This document shows positions 17,982 through 27,853 of a stretch of DNA of 64,000 nucleotides, piece by piece. Every line of letters begins with the position of its first letter. Positions within the stretch are counted from its first letter, which is position 1. Source of the DNA: Streptomyces sp. JJ38 (GTDB lineage: Bacteria > Actinomycetota > Actinomycetes > Streptomycetales > Streptomycetaceae); contig NZ_JABLSI010000021.1 of the NCBI RefSeq assembly GCF_019303475.1, positions 10,047 to 74,046 of the forward strand. The letters are read 5' to 3'. Under the pieces are notes generated by a model, which had not been told where the DNA came from, did not search any database, and was given only the letters and a program-made list of their open reading frames with translations. The translations under genes and the position numbers were made by a program.

Positions 17982-19322
17982 GTGGACGTACAGTCAAGAC
18001 TCGACGACATCGTCGCGGCGGTCCGTAACGCCCGAGCCATGCCCATGTCCGCCTCCTGCGTGGTGAACCGGGCGGAGCTGCTCGGCCTGTTGGAGGAGGT
18101 ACGCGACGCCCTCCCGGGTTCGCTCGCGCAGGCGCGGGAACTCCTCGGCGGCCGGGAGCAGATGGTCGCCGAGGCCCAGGAGGAGGCCCAGCGCATCATC
18201 GAGGCGGCCCGCACCGAGCGCGGGTCGATGGTCTCCGACACCGAGGTCGCCCGCCGTTCCCAGGCGGAGGCCGACCGCATCCTGGCCGAGGCGCGCCGGG
18301 AGGCGGAGTCCATCCGGGCCGAGGCGGACGACTACGTCGACAGCAAGCTGGCCAACTTCGAGGTCGTCCTCAGCAAGACGATCGACTCGGTGGGCCGCGG
18401 CAAGGACAAGCTGCTGGGCCGCGCCACCGACGCGGACGCCCCCTTCGGCCACGATCCGGAGCAGGGCCACGAGGGCCCTGCGGCCCCGGAGCGCTCCGCG
18501 GACCCGGATGAGTTGCGGGAGCGCGCGGACACCTACGTGGAGGCGCAGTTCCAGGCGTTCGAGTCGGTGCTGACCAAGACGCTCGACGCCGTCGGGCGGG
18601 GCCGCAAGAAGCTCACCGGGCACCGTCCGATGGACGAGCTGGGAGCCCATCTGGCGGCCCAGGAGGAGGCCGGAGCGGACGGGCACCACCAGGTCCACGT
18701 CTCCGACGCGGAGTATCTGGCCGGGCTCGCGGAACCGCAGGCGGACATCCCCGCCCAGGCGCAGCCGCCCGTCACCGAGCCCGTTCCCCCGGGGGGCGTG
18801 CCCGAGCCCACCGCCCCGCCGCAGCCGGCTCCGGCGGCCCCTGCACCCGCCGACCCCTACGCCCCGGCCGCGGCCTACGACCAGGGCGGCTTCCAGCCCG
18901 CCTACGGCCAGGAGGCCGACCCGTACCAGCAGGGCGGCTACGCCTACCCGCCCCAGCCCGGCTACGCCCAGCAGGGTTACCCCCCGCAGCCGGTGCCCGA
19001 GGCCCCGCAGCCCGGGCACCCCGGGGGCTACGCCGAGCCCGACCCGTACGGTTACCCGCAGCAGGCCTACCCGGACGGCTACGGCCAGGTCCCGGCGTAC
19101 GGCACCGAGGCCGGTTACCCGCAGCAGGGGACGGGCGGCTACCCGCAGCAGCACGCCCAGCACCAGCACCAGGCCGAGCACCAGCACCAGCACCAGGCCG
19201 AGCACCAGCACCAGCACCAGGCCCAGTACCAGGCCCAGGCCCCGGCCCTGGACGAGACCAGCTTCTTCGACACCAGCATGATCGACATGGAGGAGCTGCG
19301 CCGCTACGAGCAGGGGCGCTGA
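17982..19322 (+). CDS. Coiled-coil DivIVA/SepIVA-like cell-division protein
   Basis: A 446-residue protein. Residues 1-45 form a short N-terminal domain; about 45-130 are a continuous coiled coil rich in AEA repeats (EAQEEAQRIIEAARTERG, AEADRILAEARREAESIRAEADDY); YVDSKLANFEVVLSKTIDSVGRGKDKLLG and YVEAQFQAFESVLTKTLDAVGRGRKKLTG are two copies of one segment. The second half is low complexity, rich in Pro, Gln, Tyr and Gly, then a His/Gln block, and ends DETSFFDTSMIDMEELRRYEQGR, probably a conserved tail. SepIVA-like proteins act in septation in actinobacteria; the exact role here is inferred. GTG at 17982 has a TACAGT -10-like hexamer at 17969-17974. Confidence 0.8.
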   Translation: MDVQSRLDDIVAAVRNARAMPMSASCVVNRAELLGLLEEVRDALPGSLAQARELLGGREQMVAEAQEEAQRIIEAARTERGSMVSDTEVARRSQAEADRILAEARREAESIRAEADDYVDSKLANFEVVLSKTIDSVGRGKDKLLGRATDADAPFGHDPEQGHEGPAAPERSADPDELRERADTYVEAQFQAFESVLTKTLDAVGRGRKKLTGHRPMDELGAHLAAQEEAGADGHHQVHVSDAEYLAGLAEPQADIPAQAQPPVTEPVPPGGVPEPTAPPQPAPAAPAPADPYAPAAAYDQGGFQPAYGQEADPYQQGGYAYPPQPGYAQQGYPPQPVPEAPQPGHPGGYAEPDPYGYPQQAYPDGYGQVPAYGTEAGYPQQGTGGYPQQHAQHQHQAEHQHQHQAEHQHQHQAQYQAQAPALDETSFFDTSMIDMEELRRYEQGR

Positions 19323-19344
19323 CCGGCCCCGGAAGCGCGCGTTC

Positions 19345-19380
19345 CGCCGTCGGCCGGGCCGTCCGTCCCGGCCGACGGCG
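19345..19380 (+). terminator. Terminator after the SepIVA-like gene
   Basis: A perfect 14-bp stem (CGCCGTCGGCCGGG at 19345-19358 and CCCGGCCGACGGCG at 19367-19380) with an 8-nt loop, 22 nt after the stop, followed by ATT. Confidence 0.8.
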
Positions 19381-19381
19381 A

Positions 19382-19411
19382 TTGGGCCGATCGGAGCCGG
19401 TGAAGTATCCT
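19382..19411 (+). promoter_or_regulatory. Promoter for yceD-rpmF-rnc-mutM
   Basis: TTGGGC (19382-19387) and TATCCT (19406-19411) with an 18-bp spacer lie between the terminator and yceD, about 90 nt before the start. This is a reasonable housekeeping-sigma match by Streptomyces standards. Confidence 0.5.
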
Positions 19412-19499
19412 GGCTCATCGGTCGCGCGTACGCCCGCGGCTTTCGGCTGCCCGGCGATGCCGGGCCGGGCCACAGTCACACCGATGAAAGCAGGAAGCC

Positions 19500-20144
19500 C
19501 TGAACGCCCCCCTCGACCACCGTGCCCCGCTCGTGTTCGACACACGCGAGCTGGGCCGTCGTCCCGGTGCGCTCAAGCGGCTCTCCCGCACCGTCGAGGC
19601 GCCCCGCGACCTCGGCACGGAGGTCATCGGGGTGCCCGAGGGCGCGTCGGTCGAGCTGGAGCTGCGGCTTGAGGCGGTCATGGAGGGCGTGCTCGTCACG
19701 GGTACCGCCCGCGCACCGCTGACCGGCGAGTGCGTAAGGTGTCTGGAGCCGCTGGAGCAGGAGTGCGAGGCGGACTTCCAGGAGCTGTACTCCTACCCCG
19801 AGACCGACGACCGCGGCCGCGCCGTGGCCGCCGGTGACGACGCCGAAGGCGCCGAGGAGGAGGAGGACACGCTCTTCCTCGAGGCCGACCTGTTCGACCT
19901 CGAACCCGTGCTGCGGGACGCGGTGGTGCTGTCGCTGCCCATGCAGCCCGTGTGCCAGGAGGACTGCCCAGGGCTCTGCCCGCGGTGCGGCGCCCGGCTC
20001 GCGGACGAGCCGGACCACCAGCACAACGAGGCCGCCGACATCCGGTGGGCGGCCCTGGAGGGACTCGCCGAGAGCATCCGCCACGGCGAGAAGGACAACG
20101 TGAACGGCACCCGACCCGGTGCCGACGAGAAGCAGGAGAAGTAG
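19500..20144 (+). CDS. YceD-family (DUF177) protein, probable CTG start
   Basis: A protein of the DUF177/YceD family, almost always encoded next to rpmF. The core reads [21 protein letters not shown], then [22 protein letters not shown] and [21 protein letters not shown], with a likely zinc-binding cysteine cluster. No ATG or GTG with a ribosome binding site fits. The frame from CTG at 19500 gives [18 protein letters not shown], which resembles the N-terminus of streptomycete relatives as I remember them, and AGGA lies 4 nt upstream. GTG at 19533 is the fallback but has no ribosome binding site and removes 11 residues. rpmF follows after 2 nt. Length from CTG is 214 residues. Confidence 0.8.
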   Translation: MNAPLDHRAPLVFDTRELGRRPGALKRLSRTVEAPRDLGTEVIGVPEGASVELELRLEAVMEGVLVTGTARAPLTGECVRCLEPLEQECEADFQELYSYPETDDRGRAVAAGDDAEGAEEEEDTLFLEADLFDLEPVLRDAVVLSLPMQPVCQEDCPGLCPRCGARLADEPDHQHNEAADIRWAALEGLAESIRHGEKDNVNGTRPGADEKQEK

Positions 20145-20146
20145 CC

Positions 20147-20320
20147 GTGGCCGTTCCCAAGCGGAAGATGTCGCGCAGCAACACGCGCCACCGCCGGTCG
20201 CAGTGGAAGGCTGCGGTCCCCACCCTGGTGGCGTGCGAGCGCTGCTCGGAGCCCAAGCAGCAGCACATCGCGTGCCCCAGTTGCGGTACCTACAACAAGC
20301 GTCAGGTTCTCGACGTCTGA
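20147..20320 (+). CDS. rpmF: 50S ribosomal protein bL32
   Basis: A 57-residue bL32, [20 protein letters not shown] at the N-terminus and a zinc ribbon CERC...CPSC at the C-terminus. GTG start 2 nt after the yceD stop, with AGGAGAAG just upstream; clearly co-transcribed with yceD. Confidence 0.97.
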   Translation: MAVPKRKMSRSNTRHRRSQWKAAVPTLVACERCSEPKQQHIACPSCGTYNKRQVLDV

Positions 20321-20339
20321 TCGGCGGGTGACAGGCTCC

Positions 20340-21152
20340 ATGTCAGACGCCAGTACGCCCAAGCGGGCAGCGGCGAGTCTGGTGGATGCGGCCTCGTCCC
20401 ACACGCTTCTGGAAGGGCGGCTCGGGTATCACCTTGAGTCCGCCCTTCTGACGCGTGCGCTGACGCACCGCAGTTTCGCGTACGAGAACGGCGGGCTGCC
20501 CACGAACGAGCGCCTGGAGTTCCTCGGTGACTCGGTCCTGGGTCTCGTGGTGACCGACACGCTCTACCGTGCCCACCCGGAACTGCCGGAGGGCCAGCTC
20601 GCCAAGCTGCGCGCCGCGGTGGTCAACTCCCGTGCCCTCGCCGAGGTCGCCCGGGGGCTGGATCTGGGTGCCTTCGTCCGGCTCGGCCGTGGCGAGGAGG
20701 GGACCGGCGGCCGCAACAAGGCGTCGATCCTGGCGGACACGCTGGAGGCGGTGATCGGCGCCGTCTACCTCGACCAGGGGCTGACGGCGGCGGAGGAGCT
20801 GGTGCACCGGCTCTTCGACCCGCTGATCGAGAAGTCCGCACTGCTCGGTGCCGGCCTGGACTGGAAGACCAGCCTCCAGGAGCTCACGGCGGCCGAGGGG
20901 CTCGGGGTGCCCGAGTACGTGGTCACCGAGACCGGCCCCGACCACGAGAAGACCTTCACGGCTGCTGCCCGCGTCGGTGGTGTCGCGTACGGCACCGGCA
21001 CCGGCCGCAGCAAGAAGGAAGCCGAACAGCAGGCCGCCGAGACGGCCTGGCGGGAGATCCGGGCCGCGGCGGACGCGGCGGCCGCCGGCGGAACTCCCGC
21101 GGAGGGCACCGAAGACGCCACGGCCGGCGGTACCGCCGACCCGGCGGGCTGA
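20340..21152 (+). CDS. rnc: Ribonuclease III
   Basis: RNase III (AbsB in S. coelicolor) cuts double-stranded RNA in rRNA processing and mRNA control and affects antibiotic production globally. The protein is 270 residues from ATG 20340. The catalytic signature [18 protein letters not shown] is followed by the second acidic site in [15 protein letters not shown], and a double-stranded-RNA-binding domain covers about residues 175-245 ([15 protein letters not shown] through [14 protein letters not shown]). The C-terminal tail is Ala/Gly/Thr-rich. GTG at 20328 is an alternative start. mutM follows after 7 nt. Confidence 0.95.
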   Translation: MSDASTPKRAAASLVDAASSHTLLEGRLGYHLESALLTRALTHRSFAYENGGLPTNERLEFLGDSVLGLVVTDTLYRAHPELPEGQLAKLRAAVVNSRALAEVARGLDLGAFVRLGRGEEGTGGRNKASILADTLEAVIGAVYLDQGLTAAEELVHRLFDPLIEKSALLGAGLDWKTSLQELTAAEGLGVPEYVVTETGPDHEKTFTAAARVGGVAYGTGTGRSKKEAEQQAAETAWREIRAAADAAAAGGTPAEGTEDATAGGTADPAG

Positions 21153-21159
21153 GGGCGCC

Positions 21160-22074
21160 GTGCCCGAGCTGCCCGAGGTGGAGGTCGTCCGGCGCGGACT
21201 GGACCGCTGGGTCGCCGGCCGGACCGTCGAGGCGGTCACGGTGCTGCACCCGCGCGCCGTGCGCCGTCATGTGGCGGGCTCGGCGGACTTCGCCGCCCGG
21301 CTCTCGGGCCATCGCTTCGGTGCCGTCCGGCGCCGGGGCAAGTACCTGTGGCTGCCGCTCGGCCCTCCGGACGCGGGTCCGGAGGACGCCGAGCGGCTGC
21401 CGTTCGCCGTCCTGGCGCATCTGGGGATGAGCGGGCAGCTCCTCGTCCAGCCCGCCACGGCACCGGACGAGCGGCATCTGCGGGTGCGCATCACCTTCAC
21501 CGACCGCGACGGGGGCGAGCTGCGCTTCGTCGACCAGCGCACCTTCGGCGGGCTCTCCCTGCACCCCGTCACCGAGGACGGGCTGCCCGACGCCATCGCG
21601 CACATCGCCCGCGACCCGCTCGACCCGGCGTTCGACGAGGCGGCCTTCCACGTCGCCCTCCGGGCCAAGCGCACCACGGTCAAGCGGGCGCTGCTGGACC
21701 AGTCCCTGGTCAGCGGCGTCGGCAACATCTACGCCGACGAGGCGCTGTGGCGCTCCCGGCTGCACTACGACCGGCCCACGGCCACGCTCACCCGGCCGCG
21801 CGTCGCCGAACTGCTCGGACACGTACGCGACGTCATGACCGCGGCCCTCGCCGTGGGGGGTACGAGCTTCGACAGCCTCTACGTGAACGTCAACGGCGAG
21901 TCCGGCTACTTCGACCGGTCGCTGGACGCCTACGGCCGCGAGGAGGAGCCCTGCCGCCGCTGCGGCACCCCGATACGCCGGCGCCCCTGGATGAACCGTT
22001 CCAGCTACTTCTGCCCGCGCTGCCAGCGGCCGTGGCGCCCGCGGTCCACGGGCGCCACGGCCGCGGCACGCTGA
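21160..22074 (+). CDS. mutM: Formamidopyrimidine-DNA glycosylase
   Basis: MutM removes 8-oxoguanine and formamidopyrimidines and nicks the abasic site. It has 304 residues. After the initiator comes [13 protein letters not shown], where Pro2 and Glu3 are the catalytic residues. [19 protein letters not shown] is the helix-two-turn-helix, and CRRCGTPI...[10 protein letters not shown] the zinc finger. It starts with GTG at 21160, 7 nt after rnc, the standard streptomycete arrangement. Confidence 0.95.
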   Translation: MPELPEVEVVRRGLDRWVAGRTVEAVTVLHPRAVRRHVAGSADFAARLSGHRFGAVRRRGKYLWLPLGPPDAGPEDAERLPFAVLAHLGMSGQLLVQPATAPDERHLRVRITFTDRDGGELRFVDQRTFGGLSLHPVTEDGLPDAIAHIARDPLDPAFDEAAFHVALRAKRTTVKRALLDQSLVSGVGNIYADEALWRSRLHYDRPTATLTRPRVAELLGHVRDVMTAALAVGGTSFDSLYVNVNGESGYFDRSLDAYGREEEPCRRCGTPIRRRPWMNRSSYFCPRCQRPWRPRSTGATAAAR

Positions 22075-22099
22075 CCGGGCCGCCGGGTCCGAACGGGGG

Positions 22100-22939
22100 T
22101 CAGTAGCCGAAGGACTGCGTCCACCAGGGGCCGCCGTCGGCGAAGTGCGCACCGACACCCAGACTGGTGAAGCCGCAGTTCAGGATGTTCTTCCGGTGGC
22201 CGGGGCTGTTCATCCAGGCCTGCATGACGGCCTCGGCGTCGGCCTGGCCGCGGGCTATGTTCTCGCCGCCCAGGTGGGAGACGCCGTCCTCCTCGGCGCG
22301 GTCCCAGGGGTCGCGGCCGTCCGGGTCGGTGTGGGAGAAGTAGCCGCGCCGCGCCATGTCCGCGCTGTGGTCGCCGGCCAGCCGGGCCAGCGACGCGTCG
22401 GCCCGCAGCGGGCTGCAGCCCGCCCGGGAGCGTTCCTGGTTGACCAGGGTCAGCACCCGGGCCTCGGCGGCCGAGTGGGCGCCGGAGTCTCCGGGCGGCG
22501 ACGGCGGGTCGGCGGTCGGTGCGGGCGGCTTCGGGGTCGGGCTGGGCTTCGCGGGCGCGGAGGTCTCAGGCGCGGGCTTCGCGGACCGGTCCTCCGCGTC
22601 CCGCTGCTTCTCCCCGGAGGGCTCGGCGGTCGGCGTCGGGCTGTCCTCGGGCGTCGTGGACGGCTCGGGCGTGGGCGAGGGCGAGCGGCGCTCCTCACTG
22701 CGCGAGGCGGCGGCGTCGTCCCGGCTCCCGGCGCCCTCCGACGCGCCGGGAGTGCGGGACGAGGCGCTCTCGGTCCGGGCCGTTCCCGGCCCGCCGTCGA
22801 GGAGACCGAACCCCTCGCCGAGCCCCGGGACCACTCCGGCTCCCACGGCCACGGTGCCCAGCACGGCCGTGGCGGAGACCGCCAGCAGGCCGGCTCTGAG
22901 TGGTGTCACCCTGCGCTTGCGATGTCGGTGGCGACCCAT
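22100..22939 (-). CDS. Secreted CAP-domain (SCP/PR-1-like) protein
   Basis: A 279-residue protein with a basic N-terminus and one hydrophobic segment ([22 protein letters not shown], about 15-36), a signal peptide or anchor. Residues 50-150 are a Ser/Thr/Pro/Glu-rich linker. The C-terminal CAP domain, about 155-279, includes [44 protein letters not shown] and [14 protein letters not shown], and ends WWTQSFGY. Function is unknown; such proteins are common in Streptomyces secretomes. It converges on mutM and is divergent from the acylphosphatase gene. Confidence 0.9.
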   Translation of the reverse strand: MGRHRHRKRRVTPLRAGLLAVSATAVLGTVAVGAGVVPGLGEGFGLLDGGPGTARTESASSRTPGASEGAGSRDDAAASRSEERRSPSPTPEPSTTPEDSPTPTAEPSGEKQRDAEDRSAKPAPETSAPAKPSPTPKPPAPTADPPSPPGDSGAHSAAEARVLTLVNQERSRAGCSPLRADASLARLAGDHSADMARRGYFSHTDPDGRDPWDRAEEDGVSHLGGENIARGQADAEAVMQAWMNSPGHRKNILNCGFTSLGVGAHFADGGPWWTQSFGY

Positions 22940-23070
22940 CTGCTGCAGTCCTCACGTACTCGACGGCGTTCGTGTCACTCGATGGAGTGAGACTCGTGTC
23001 CGGGGACAGTACGCCATCGCCGTCCGCCCGGAGGTGCGGAGGGGGGAATACGGCCGATAGCGTGCGTCAC

Positions 23071-23439
23071 ATGAGCACAGTGCGAAACAGGGCGGCCGCC
23101 GAGACGGGTGAGGCTCCCGGGGCCACGGCGGGGACGGCGGCGGAGGCCCGTGACGGCGCGGCGGCGGACGTCCGGCTGACCGCCTGGGTGCGCGGGCGTG
23201 TGCAGGGCGTCGGTTTCCGTTGGTACACGCGGGCGAACGCCTTGCGCATCGGCGAGCTGACCGGCTTCGTGGTGAACCTGTCCGACGGCCGGGTGCAGGT
23301 CGTGGCCGAGGGCCCGCGGGCGAACTGCGCCGCGCTGCTGGAGTGGCTGACCAGCGCGGACACGCCCGGGGACGTGACGGGCGTCACGGAGATCTGGGAC
23401 GCGCCGCGGGGCGGCTACCCCGGATTCGAGATCCGCTGA
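23071..23439 (+). CDS. acyP: Acylphosphatase
   Basis: A small hydrolase of acyl phosphates. The catalytic domain occupies the last 90 of 122 residues: [20 protein letters not shown] (with the catalytic Arg) and [17 protein letters not shown] (with the catalytic Asn). The first 30 residues are an Ala/Glu-rich extension that many acylphosphatases lack. The ATG at 23071 is supported by TAGCGT at 23058-23063 as the -10 of a leaderless transcript. Confidence 0.92.
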   Translation: MSTVRNRAAAETGEAPGATAGTAAEARDGAAADVRLTAWVRGRVQGVGFRWYTRANALRIGELTGFVVNLSDGRVQVVAEGPRANCAALLEWLTSADTPGDVTGVTEIWDAPRGGYPGFEIR

Positions 23440-23764
23440 GCCGGGACGGGCCGGTGTCCTCGACGTGAACTGGTTGCCAATCCGGGCGTGACGTGCAAGG
23501 CTGCGGCACGAGTGATCCACAGCGCGCCACCCGTCACGGGGTCCGCAGCTCCGGCCGAAGTCGCCGTCGAGCCGGGCCGTCCGTGCACACGGCGTGTGAT
23601 CGTGTTGACCGTCGTAACTTTTGGTGAGACGCTGGAAGCCCCGCGCACCTTGCTTCTTCAGCCCTGAGAACCTCTATGCAGAGCGGACGTTGCGGGTGCC
23701 TATCCCTCACGACCCAGACGACCCACCACTGCGGTCGGTCACTCATTGTGGAGGACCATCCATC
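23440..23764. other. Intergenic region upstream of the 68-residue protein gene
   Basis: No gene is supported. A TTGACC hexamer at 23605-23610 could be a -35, but no clean -10 follows at the right distance. The last 20 nt carry GTGGAGGACC, the ribosome binding site of the next gene. Confidence 0.4.
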
Positions 23765-23971
23765 ATGGCAAAGGCGCTTCTCGGTTACGTCGGCGGCTCC
23801 GACCCCCGAGTCCTCGCCGAGATGCGACGGCTTCAGCAGCGCGTCCAGGACCTGGAATCCGAACTGATCCGGATGCAGGCCGAGAACGACGCGCTGTCGG
23901 CTGCCGCACGTCACGGCGACTCGCTGCTTGACAGCATCGACGTTTCCAAGGGCGAGCCTGCACTCACCTGA
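23765..23971 (+). CDS. Small conserved coiled-coil protein
   Basis: A 68-residue protein (MAKALLGYVGGSDPRVLAEMRRL...). Residues 18-50 form a heptad-patterned helix (LQQRVQDLESELIRMQAEND). It is found next to smc in Streptomyces as I remember; function unknown. The ATG follows TGGAGGACC. A short hairpin terminator follows. Confidence 0.8.
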   Translation: MAKALLGYVGGSDPRVLAEMRRLQQRVQDLESELIRMQAENDALSAAARHGDSLLDSIDVSKGEPALT

Positions 23972-24023
23972 CCCGAGACCCGGGGCGGGTGCGCGTACGG
24001 CGCTCATCCTGTTGCAGAACTGC

Positions 24024-24045
24024 GAGGGACGCTTCGGCGTCCCTT
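24024..24045 (+). terminator. Terminator after the small coiled-coil gene
   Basis: Stem AGGGACGC / GCGTCCCT with a stable TTCG tetraloop, followed by TCGTCATGT. Confidence 0.7.
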
Positions 24046-24186
24046 CGTCATGTCTCACGCTGTCCGTCGTGGCCGTCTGGTGATCCGTCCCGCGCGGCGC
24101 CCCCTGGCTGTCGGCTGCTCGTTACCGTGTGATGTGCCCTGCACCTTCTGCGGTGAAACCGCGCCCCGGAGGTAAAGTCACCCGGC

Positions 24187-27100
24187 GTGCACCTCAAGAG
24201 CCTGACCCTGCGCGGGTTCAAGTCCTTCGCCTCGGCCACCACGCTGCGCTTCGAGCCCGGCATCACCTGCGTGGTCGGGCCGAACGGCTCGGGCAAGTCG
24301 AACGTGGTGGACGCCCTGTCCTGGGTGATGGGGGAGCAGGGGGCGAAGTCCCTGCGCGGCGGCAAGATGGAGGACGTCATCTTCGCCGGGACGTCCGGCC
24401 CCACGGGCCGGGCACCGCTGGGCCGCGCCGAGGTCTCGCTGACCATCGACAACGCCGACGGCGCGCTGCCGATCGACTACGCCGAGGTCACGATCACCCG
24501 GATCATGTTCCGCAACGGCGGCAGCGAGTACCAGATCAACGGCGACACCTGCCGGCTGCTGGACATCCAGGAGCTCCTGTCGGACTCCGGCATCGGCCGG
24601 GAGATGCACGTGATCGTCGGGCAGGGACAGCTCGACGGCGTCCTGCACGCCGACCCGACCGGCCGCCGGGCCTTCATCGAGGAGGCCGCCGGCGTCCTCA
24701 AGCACCGCAAGCGCAAGGAGAAGGCGCTGCGGAAGCTCGACGCGATGCAGGCCAACCTCGCCCGCGTACAGGACCTCACGGACGAACTCCGCCGCCAGCT
24801 CAAACCGCTCGGCCGCCAGGCCGCCGCCGCCCGCAAGGCCGCCGTCATCCAGGCCGACTTGCGCGACGCCCGGCTGCGGCTGCTGGCCGACGACCTGGTG
24901 GCGCTGCAGAACGCGCTGCGGGCCGAGGTCGCCGACGAGGCCGCGCTGAAAGAGCGCAAGGAGGCGGCCGAGGCGGCCCTGCACACCGCGCAGCGCCGCG
25001 AGGCCGAACTGGAGGAACAGGTACGCCGTCTGACCCCGCGTCTGGAACAGGCGCAGCAGACCTGGTACGCCCTCTCGCAGCTCGCCGAACGCGTCCGGGG
25101 GACCGTCAGCCTCGCCGACGCCCGGGTCACCAGTGCCCGCTCGGCCCCGCCCGAGGAGCGGCGCGGCCGGGACCCGGAGGACCTGGAGCGCGAGGCCGAG
25201 CGCATCCGCGAGCAGGAGGCGGAGCTGGAGGCCGCGCTGGAGGCGGCGAGCCGCGCGCTGGAGGACACCGCCGAGCACCGCGCGGAGCTGGAGTCGCGGC
25301 TGAGCGAGGAGGAGCGCCGGCTCAAGGACGCCGCCCGGGAGATCGCCCAGCGCCGGGAGCAGCTCGCCCGGCTCGGCGGTCAGGTGAGCGCGGCCCGCAG
25401 CAAGACGGCCTCGGCTCAGGCGGAGATCGACCGCCTCACCGCGGCACGGGACGACGCCGTCCGGCGCCGGGCGGGCGCCCGGGAGGAGTACGAGGCCCTT
25501 CAGGCCGAGGTGGACGGGCTGGACGAGGGGGACGCCGAGCTGGCGGCCCGCCACGAGGCCGCCCGCGAGGAGCTGGCGGCCGCCGAGGCCGCGCTCAGCG
25601 CCGTGCGCGACGAACTGGCCGCCGCCGACCGGGAGCGTGCCGCCACCGCCGCCCGCCGGGACGCCCTGGCCCTCGGCCTGCGCCGCAAGGACGGCACCGG
25701 GGCCCTGCTGCAGGCCCGGCACGAGCTCGTCGGCGTCCTCGGGCCGGCCGCCGAACTGCTGACCGTGGAGCCGGGGTACGAGGTGCCGGTCGCCGCCGCC
25801 CTGGGCGCCGCCGCGGACGCCGTCGCCGTGACGACTCCGGGCGCCGCGGCCGAGGCGCTGCGGCGGCTGCGCAAGCAGGACGCCGGACGGGCGGCCCTGC
25901 TCGTCGGGGGTGCCGAGCCGCCGGGGCCCGAGCCGGGCCCCGAGGGGCCCCGGTACGCGGCCGGGCTGGTCGGCGGCCCGGAGGAGCTGCTGCCCGCGGT
26001 CCGGCTGCTGCTGCGGCACATCGTCGTCGTCGACACCCTGGACGACGCCGAGGAGCTGCTGCGCGCCCGCCCCGGGCTCACCGCGGTCACGACGGACGGC
26101 GATCTGCTCGGTTCCCACGTCGCGCAGGGCGGCTCGGCCGGCGCGCCGAGCCTGCTGGAGACGCAGGCGGCGGTGGACGAGGCGAGTGCAGCCGTTAAGC
26201 GGCTGGACGCCCGGTGCGCGGAGCTGACCGAGGAACGGGAGCGGGCCGCGCGGCGGCTGCGGGAGTGCTCGGCCGCCGCCGAGGAGCTGGGACGGCAGCG
26301 CAGCACCGCCGACCGGGAGAAGTCCGCGGTGGCCGCCCGCCTGGGCCGGCTGGCGGGTCAGGCCAAGGGGGCCTCGGAGGAGGCGGAGCGTTGCGAGGCG
26401 GCGGTGGCCAAGGCCGAGGACGCCCTCGTGCAGGTCACCGCTTCGGCCGCCGAACTGGCCGAGCGGCTGGCCGTGGCGGAGGAGGCCGCCGACGCCCTGG
26501 AGGAGCCCGACGCCTCGGTGCGGGACCGCTTGGCCGCGGACAGCGCGAACGCGCGGCAGACGGAGATGGAGGCCCGCCTCCAGGTACGCACCCACGAGGA
26601 GCGGGTCCGGGCGCTGGCGGGCCGGGCGGACGGGCTGGACCGCGCCGCCCGCGCGGAGCGGGAGGCGCGGGCACGGGCCGAGCGGCGCCGGGCGCGGCTG
26701 CGGCACGAGGCCGAGGTGGCGGCGGCGGTGGCCTCCGGCGCCCGGCAGTTGCTCGCCCACATCGAGGTGTCGGTGACCCGGGCGGAGCAGGAGCGGGGCG
26801 CGGCCGAGGCGGCCCGGGCCGAGCGGGACCGGGAGCTGACGGCCGAGCGGGCGCGGGGCCGGGAGCTCAAGGCGGAGCTGGACAAGCTCACCGACTCGGT
26901 GCACCGGGGCGAGGTGCTGGGCGCGGAGAAGCGCATGCGCATCGAGCAGCTGCGTACCCGGGCGCTGGAGGAGCTGGGGGTCGAGCCGGAGGTCCTGGTC
27001 GCGGAGTACGGGCCGGACCAGCCCGTGCCGCCCTCGCCGCCGGCGGCGGGTGAGGAGCTGCCGGAGGACCCGGACGACCCGCGCAACCGGCCGGTGCCCT

Positions 27101-27750
27101 TCGACCGGGCGGAGCAGGAGAAGCGGCTGGCGGCCGCCGAGCGGGCGTACCAGAAGCTGGGCAAGATCAACCCACTGGCGCTGGAGGAGTTCGCGGCGCT
27201 GGAGGAGCGGCACCAGTTCCTGAGCGAGCAGCTCGAGGACCTGAAGAAGACACGCAGCGACCTGCTGCAGGTCGTGCGGGACGTGGACGAGCGGGTGCGG
27301 CAGGTCTTCACCGAGGCGTTCCACGACACCGCGCGCGAGTTCGAGGGGGTCTTCGCCCGGCTGTTCCCGGGGGGCGACGGACGGCTCGTGCTGACCAACC
27401 CGGACGACATGCTCACCACCGGCGTCGACGTCGAGGCCAGGCCGCCGGGCAAGAAGGTCAAGCGGCTGTCCCTGCTGTCCGGCGGCGAACGCTCGCTGAC
27501 CGCCGTCGCGCTGCTGGTGTCGATCTTCAAGGCGCGGCCCAGTCCGTTCTACGTCATGGACGAGGTGGAGGCCGCGCTGGACGACACCAACCTCCAGCGG
27601 CTGATCCGGATCATGAAGGAGCTCCAGGAGAGTTCGCAGCTCATCGTGATCACCCATCAGAAGCGGACGATGGAGGTCGCCGACGCCCTCTACGGGGTGT
27701 CCATGCAGGGAGACGGCGTGTCCAAGGTCATCAGCCAGCGGCTGCACTGA
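24187..27750 (+). CDS. smc: Chromosome segregation protein SMC
   Basis: A full-length SMC ATPase of 1187 residues that compacts and segregates the chromosome with ScpA/ScpB. The N-terminal head has Walker A GPNGSGKS at 31-38. Two long coiled coils (about 165-500 and 650-1000) flank a hinge near residues 510-640. The C-terminal head has the signature LSGGERSLTAVALL and Walker B FYVMDEVEAALDD. GTG at 24187 is preceded by GGAGGTAAAG. scpA and scpB are not in the window. Confidence 0.97.
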   Translation: MHLKSLTLRGFKSFASATTLRFEPGITCVVGPNGSGKSNVVDALSWVMGEQGAKSLRGGKMEDVIFAGTSGPTGRAPLGRAEVSLTIDNADGALPIDYAEVTITRIMFRNGGSEYQINGDTCRLLDIQELLSDSGIGREMHVIVGQGQLDGVLHADPTGRRAFIEEAAGVLKHRKRKEKALRKLDAMQANLARVQDLTDELRRQLKPLGRQAAAARKAAVIQADLRDARLRLLADDLVALQNALRAEVADEAALKERKEAAEAALHTAQRREAELEEQVRRLTPRLEQAQQTWYALSQLAERVRGTVSLADARVTSARSAPPEERRGRDPEDLEREAERIREQEAELEAALEAASRALEDTAEHRAELESRLSEEERRLKDAAREIAQRREQLARLGGQVSAARSKTASAQAEIDRLTAARDDAVRRRAGAREEYEALQAEVDGLDEGDAELAARHEAAREELAAAEAALSAVRDELAAADRERAATAARRDALALGLRRKDGTGALLQARHELVGVLGPAAELLTVEPGYEVPVAAALGAAADAVAVTTPGAAAEALRRLRKQDAGRAALLVGGAEPPGPEPGPEGPRYAAGLVGGPEELLPAVRLLLRHIVVVDTLDDAEELLRARPGLTAVTTDGDLLGSHVAQGGSAGAPSLLETQAAVDEASAAVKRLDARCAELTEERERAARRLRECSAAAEELGRQRSTADREKSAVAARLGRLAGQAKGASEEAERCEAAVAKAEDALVQVTASAAELAERLAVAEEAADALEEPDASVRDRLAADSANARQTEMEARLQVRTHEERVRALAGRADGLDRAARAEREARARAERRRARLRHEAEVAAAVASGARQLLAHIEVSVTRAEQERGAAEAARAERDRELTAERARGRELKAELDKLTDSVHRGEVLGAEKRMRIEQLRTRALEELGVEPEVLVAEYGPDQPVPPSPPAAGEELPEDPDDPRNRPVPFDRAEQEKRLAAAERAYQKLGKINPLALEEFAALEERHQFLSEQLEDLKKTRSDLLQVVRDVDERVRQVFTEAFHDTAREFEGVFARLFPGGDGRLVLTNPDDMLTTGVDVEARPPGKKVKRLSLLSGGERSLTAVALLVSIFKARPSPFYVMDEVEAALDDTNLQRLIRIMKELQESSQLIVITHQKRTMEVADALYGVSMQGDGVSKVISQRLH

Positions 27751-27792
27751 GCCGCCACCGTCCGTGCACCGTTTCGGCGCATTCTTCATGCC

Positions 27793-27813
27793 TTGAACTC
27801 ATGTGTTGAACTC
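27793..27813 (+). promoter_or_regulatory. Direct repeat TTGAACTC upstream of the glucose permease gene
   Basis: TTGAACTC occurs at 27793-27800 and again at 27806-27813, a 13-bp period, about 40-60 nt upstream of the predicted -35. The arrangement looks like a two-site binding target on one face of the DNA; the protein is unknown. Confidence 0.4.
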
Positions 27814-27853
27814 TTGTCTGGGGATGCGCGTAGAACAGGTTCATCGCGCGGTC

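Noticed and set aside
23599..23640. TTGACC as a full promoter for the 68-residue protein
   Set aside because: No matching -10 at 16-19 bp; kept only as a possible -35 in the intergenic note.
24178..27789. A 1203-residue frame opposite smc
   Set aside because: Antisense of smc, Leu/Arg-rich shadow.
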